This document shows, piece after piece, positions 63,901 to 64,000 of a stretch of 64,000 bases of DNA. The position numbers were made by a program, and so were the translations under genes. Source of the stretch: Echinometra lucunter (taxonomy: Eukaryota; Echinodermata; Echinoidea; Camarodonta; Echinometridae); NCBI GenBank assembly GCA_029962745.1, contig CM057157.1, positions 32,531,828-32,595,827 of the forward strand, in the 5' to 3' direction. The first letter of the stretch is position 1. Every line of letters starts with the position of its first letter. The notes beneath the pieces were generated by a model. The model was given only the letters and a program-made list of their open reading frames with translations. It was not told the origin of the DNA and did no database searches.

Positions 63901-64000
63901 GGGACACAGTTACATTAATCTTTTTTAATTGTTATTTATTCCTTTCTTTGCCACCATGCAGGATCAAACAACATTTGTTTGTGTATGTATAGCAGAGTTT
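46434..64000 (+). CDS. GET3: GET3/ASNA1 targeting ATPase (5' part, 6 exons seen)
   Basis: The cytosolic ATPase of the GET/TRC40 pathway carries newly made tail-anchored proteins to the ER receptor. My model joins 46434-46564, 59059-59264, 60510-60600, 61663-61813, 62553-62660 and 63962-64000, all with GT/AG borders and compatible phases, giving 242 codons before the window ends. It matches the family end to end. It carries the deviant Walker [10 protein letters not shown] (33-41) and switch [13 protein letters not shown] (62-73) with the putative catalytic Asp 71. Switch [10 protein letters not shown] is at 156-163, and [11 protein letters not shown] and FVCVCIAEF follow. The zinc CxxC and C-terminus lie beyond the window. 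The start ATG (46434) gives the usual ~30-residue leader before the P-loop. Intron 1 is 12.5 kb and transposon-rich. Confidence 0.95.
46727..46880 (+). repeat. Dispersed repeat in GET3 intron 1
   Basis: Collinear with 58148-58300 (GTTTAC, CGTCCATTG, AATGCAGAT, GAAAATGGC, GATCTTGC). The following sequence to about 47020 (AGAGTGGATTTATAGAGAGA, CTCAAAATAGTTCCCTC) matches 54110-54225 in inverted orientation. It is an old element of unknown class. Confidence 0.65.
47350..47388. repeat. Poly-C / (CT)n tract
   Basis: A C run followed by a CTCTCT array in GET3 intron 1. Confidence 0.9.
47483..47796. mobile_element. MITE with TIR ACGGGGGTGTGTCGCT
   Basis: The termini ACGGGGGTGTGTCGCT and AGCGACACACCCCCGT are a perfect 16-bp inverted repeat. 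The interior has three ~75-bp related units with TTAGGGATT, TCGGATGT and ACTCTAAA. The target duplication is not evident. Confidence 0.75.
47816..47850. repeat. 35-base poly-C run
   Basis: An uninterrupted C homopolymer, the longest in the window. Confidence 0.95.
47851..48860. other. Intronic sequence, no gene recognised
   Basis: GET3 intron 1 sequence with CT-rich stretches and a T/G run at 48541-48556 resembling the centre of low-complexity elements. No exon is supported. Confidence 0.5.
49616..50372. mobile_element. hAT-like 757-bp element (TSD GAAAAAAC)
   Basis: The 18-bp ends TAATGTTGTAACCCGCA(C) and TGCGGGTTACAACATTA are perfect inverted repeats, flanked by an 8-bp duplication GAAAAAAC (49608-49615, 50373-50380). 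It is absent from the sister unit 48870-49470. Subterminal CCCG/CGGG-rich words recur. It contains the exon-like ORF at 49927. Confidence 0.85.
49927..50163 (+). other. Exon-like ORF inside the hAT-like element
   Basis: A 78-codon frame starts [17 protein letters not shown] and contains [17 protein letters not shown]. Just before its stop lies an excellent donor (CAAATT|GTAAGT at 50158). It may be a remnant first exon of a transposon or captured host gene. No BED finger or transposase motif is visible. Confidence 0.35.
50660..51010 (+). repeat. Dispersed repeat, partner of 37758-38300
   Basis: The copy without the 185-bp insertion (see 37993-38177). It is non-coding. Confidence 0.7.
51011..53199. 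other. Intronic sequence, no gene recognised
   Basis: GET3 intron 1. Contents seen: a G run plus (GA)n tract at 51867-51925, a C run at 52637-52655, and a CTAGATCT-rich stretch at 53040-53110. No supported exon. Confidence 0.5.
53209..53330. mobile_element. MULE-like MITE, copy 2 (9-bp TSD)
   Basis: A 122-bp palindrome with ends TAGACCGAAGTG and CACTTCAGTCTA and the inner words AACAGTCGTCGTTAGCC and GTAGGGTC. It is flanked by an exact 9-bp duplication, GGACTAACT (53200-53208, 53331-53339). Same family as 35498-35621. Confidence 0.88.
53650..54225. repeat. Repeat with ATAGTTCCCT / AGGGAACTAT ends
   Basis: CAAAATAGTTCCCTTAAC at the left and GAGGGAACTATTTTTGAG at 54115 are inverted. The right part matches 46905-47020 in reverse orientation. 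The boundaries are approximate. GC-rich palindromic words precede it (53540-53640). Confidence 0.45.
54528..54590. mobile_element. MULE-like MITE, copy 3 (half)
   Basis: TAGACCGAAGTGTTCTG through CAGTCGTCGTTAGCCTCGTA and GTAGGGTTGGCAC match the left half of copies 1 and 2. The right half is missing. Confidence 0.8.
54676..56650. mobile_element. hAT-style element (TIR CAGGGCTGCCAACA, TSD AATCA)
   Basis: The ends CAGGGCTGCCAACA and TGTTGGCAGCCCTG are perfect 14-bp inverted repeats, flanked by AATCA (54671-54675, 56651-56655). The 5-bp duplication matches the MITE at 42241. A second element (55133-56283) lies inside. GCGAGCGAGCG-type motifs occur at 55218 and 56048. No transposase is seen. Confidence 0.75.
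55133..56283. mobile_element. hAT-like element (TIR CAGGGTGACCAGA)
   Basis: Termini CAGGGTGACCAGA and TCTGGTCACCCTG, followed inward by related GGGAC(T/A) words. The flanks GTTAGGGT and GTCAGGGT form an 8-bp duplication with one mismatch. This terminus type is widespread among animal hAT elements. Confidence 0.8.
56655..57392. repeat. Long inverted repeat (~200-bp arms)
   Basis: ATCGATTTTCCCC through AGAGATAGAGCTGGCTG (56655-56860) is repeated inverted at 57190-57392 with very few differences, around a ~340-bp spacer. The outer ends carry no clear duplication. Confidence 0.8.
57773..58142 (-). pseudogene. Last exons of an unidentified antisense gene
   Basis: On the minus strand, exon A (58086-57911) lies between TTTTCTTTTAG and a GTAAGT donor. 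It encodes [40 protein letters not shown] and KKCQAPWR. After a 54-bp intron (AACTTTTCAG acceptor), exon B (57856-57773) continues in phase with [20 protein letters not shown] and stops, with AATAAA overlapping the end. A donor at 58141 (AGTG|GTAAGT) marks an upstream exon that runs straight into a dispersed repeat. The 54-bp intron is also stop-free, so exon retention is possible. The family is not recognised. Missing upstream exons suggest a fragment or pseudogene inside GET3 intron 1. Confidence 0.5.
58148..58300 (+). repeat. Dispersed repeat, second copy
   Basis: Partner of 46727-46880, same orientation. It truncates the antisense gene fragment next to it. Confidence 0.65.
58374..58860. 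repeat. ~150-bp degenerate tandem repeat
   Basis: Four units each contain TTATT.AGCTGAA.AGAGAC, followed by CCTGTA and GGGCCC..ACAGTAGCCC. Units start near 58374, 58506, 58660 and 58820. It is non-coding and lies in GET3 intron 1. Confidence 0.75.
59059..59264 (+). CDS. GET3: GET3 exon 2 (switch I)
   Basis: It starts after CTTTTTTCAG and ends GACA|GTAAGT. It encodes [20 protein letters not shown], the [10 protein letters not shown] loop and the segment to YFEDD. Joined to exon 1 it restores the family's [12 protein letters not shown]. Confidence 0.95.
59553..60413. mobile_element. Tandem-structured element with AGGTCAAAGGTCA motifs
   Basis: The ends TTATGCCTCCG and CGGAGGCATAA are inverted. 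Between them, five ~150-bp units share CTCGCGATAACTTAAGAA, ACTTGGCTC, ATGCATATGGGAGGGACAAT, GATTAGATTTTGG and CAAGGTCAAAGGTCA. The last word is a direct repeat of AGGTCA spaced by one base. The element lies in GET3 intron 2. Confidence 0.75.
60510..60600 (+). CDS. GET3: GET3 exon 3
   Basis: Bounded by TATTTTGCAG and GTAAGC. It encodes [19 protein letters not shown] and [12 protein letters not shown], part of the helical region that forms the client-binding groove in the family. Confidence 0.93.
60601..61662. other. GET3 intron 3, no other feature
   Basis: AT-rich intronic sequence with several TACATGTA words and no exon or repeat that I can support. Confidence 0.6.
61663..61813 (+). CDS. GET3: GET3 exon 4 (switch II)
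   Basis: Bounded by TTCTTTGGATAG and GTTGGT. It encodes [20 protein letters not shown] and on to FNPFIQQ, ending in phase 0. Confidence 0.94.
62391..62594 (+). repeat. 68-bp triplication across the GET3 exon 5 acceptor
   Basis: Three consecutive 68-bp units (starting 62391, 62459, 62527) each contain AATTTCACTCTCAG, the acceptor, and the first 42 bases of exon 5. They are identical except for one base (TAATAAAT against TAATGAAT) in the first. Confidence 0.97.
62553..62660 (+). CDS. GET3: GET3 exon 5
   Basis: It encodes [15 protein letters not shown] to NEAFKNP and ends at the GTAAGT donor. The acceptor lies in a 68-bp triplication; I chose the third (last) acceptor because the two upstream ones shift the frame and hit TAG. 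Confidence 0.9.
62947..63146. mobile_element. 200-bp MITE in GET3 intron 5
   Basis: GACATTTGCTC..CGACAATTGCTCC at the left is matched by GGAGCAATTATC and GGAGCAAATGTC at the right, an imperfect ~30-bp inverted repeat. Inside is a CCCTAACCCTAACCCTA stretch (about 63082-63098). No target duplication could be read. Confidence 0.7.
63345..63830. mobile_element. Second copy of the AGGTCA-repeat element
   Basis: It starts TTAATGCCTCCACCCACC and contains CAAACTTGGTGCTAGTATG, GATCTGATAAGATTTTGG and AGGTCAAAGGTCAAAGGTCA (about 63641). It is a diverged relative of 59553-60413. The right end is not clear. Confidence 0.65.
63962..64000 (+). CDS. GET3: GET3 exon 6 (cut by window end)
   Basis: It starts after GCCACCATGCAG and encodes [13 protein letters not shown] before the window ends. 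The exon continues beyond 64000. Confidence 0.92.

Overview
The window is nuclear DNA of a metazoan, most likely a sea urchin or another echinoderm (inference). It has spliced genes with long repeat-packed introns, a lineage-typical TRIM-like gene, several non-LTR retrotransposon lineages, a tRNA-derived SINE, very many non-autonomous DNA transposons, AAT/GA microsatellites and many long poly-C/poly-G runs. No prokaryotic, CRISPR, rRNA or true tRNA gene is visible.

Layout. 1-8150: repeats only (a LINE 3' end, a 782-bp terminal-inverted-repeat element, degenerate repeats with a GCTCGCTTCGCTCGC motif, low-complexity tracts). 8200-12115: a decayed L2/CR1-type LINE containing a MITE. 13667-14896: an intact single-exon gene for a RING/two-B-box/coiled-coil (TRIM-type) protein. 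15200-21340: nested DNA transposons (hAT-like and piggyBac-like, many with readable target-site duplications). 21593-25979: a second copy of the 782-bp element, split by an intact 3.6-kb LINE with a 991-codon endonuclease/reverse-transcriptase ORF (22049-25024). 26-32 kb: MITEs, tandem repeats, scraps of other LINEs, and a restriction-like-endonuclease LINE tail on the minus strand interrupted by a SINE.

32.9-46.4 kb: an I/Nimb-type LINE (ORF1 with zinc knuckles; ORF2 with endonuclease, RT and RNase H), broken by frameshifts, two MITEs and a 7.2-kb insertion (34587-41764). That insertion carries two MULE-like elements side by side, one of them a 914-bp near-perfect palindrome. 46434-64000 (running off the end): GET3/ASNA1, the targeting ATPase for tail-anchored membrane proteins, in six recognisable exons covering about 242 residues. 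Its 12.5-kb first intron holds further nested elements and the last exons of an unidentified antisense gene. A 68-bp triplication at the exon 5 acceptor gives three identical candidate splice acceptors.

The only clearly functional host genes are the TRIM-like gene and GET3; the 22-25 kb LINE is potentially active. Splice models rest on reading frame and consensus sites only. Transposon superfamilies are inferred from terminal repeats and target-site duplications, without database searches.
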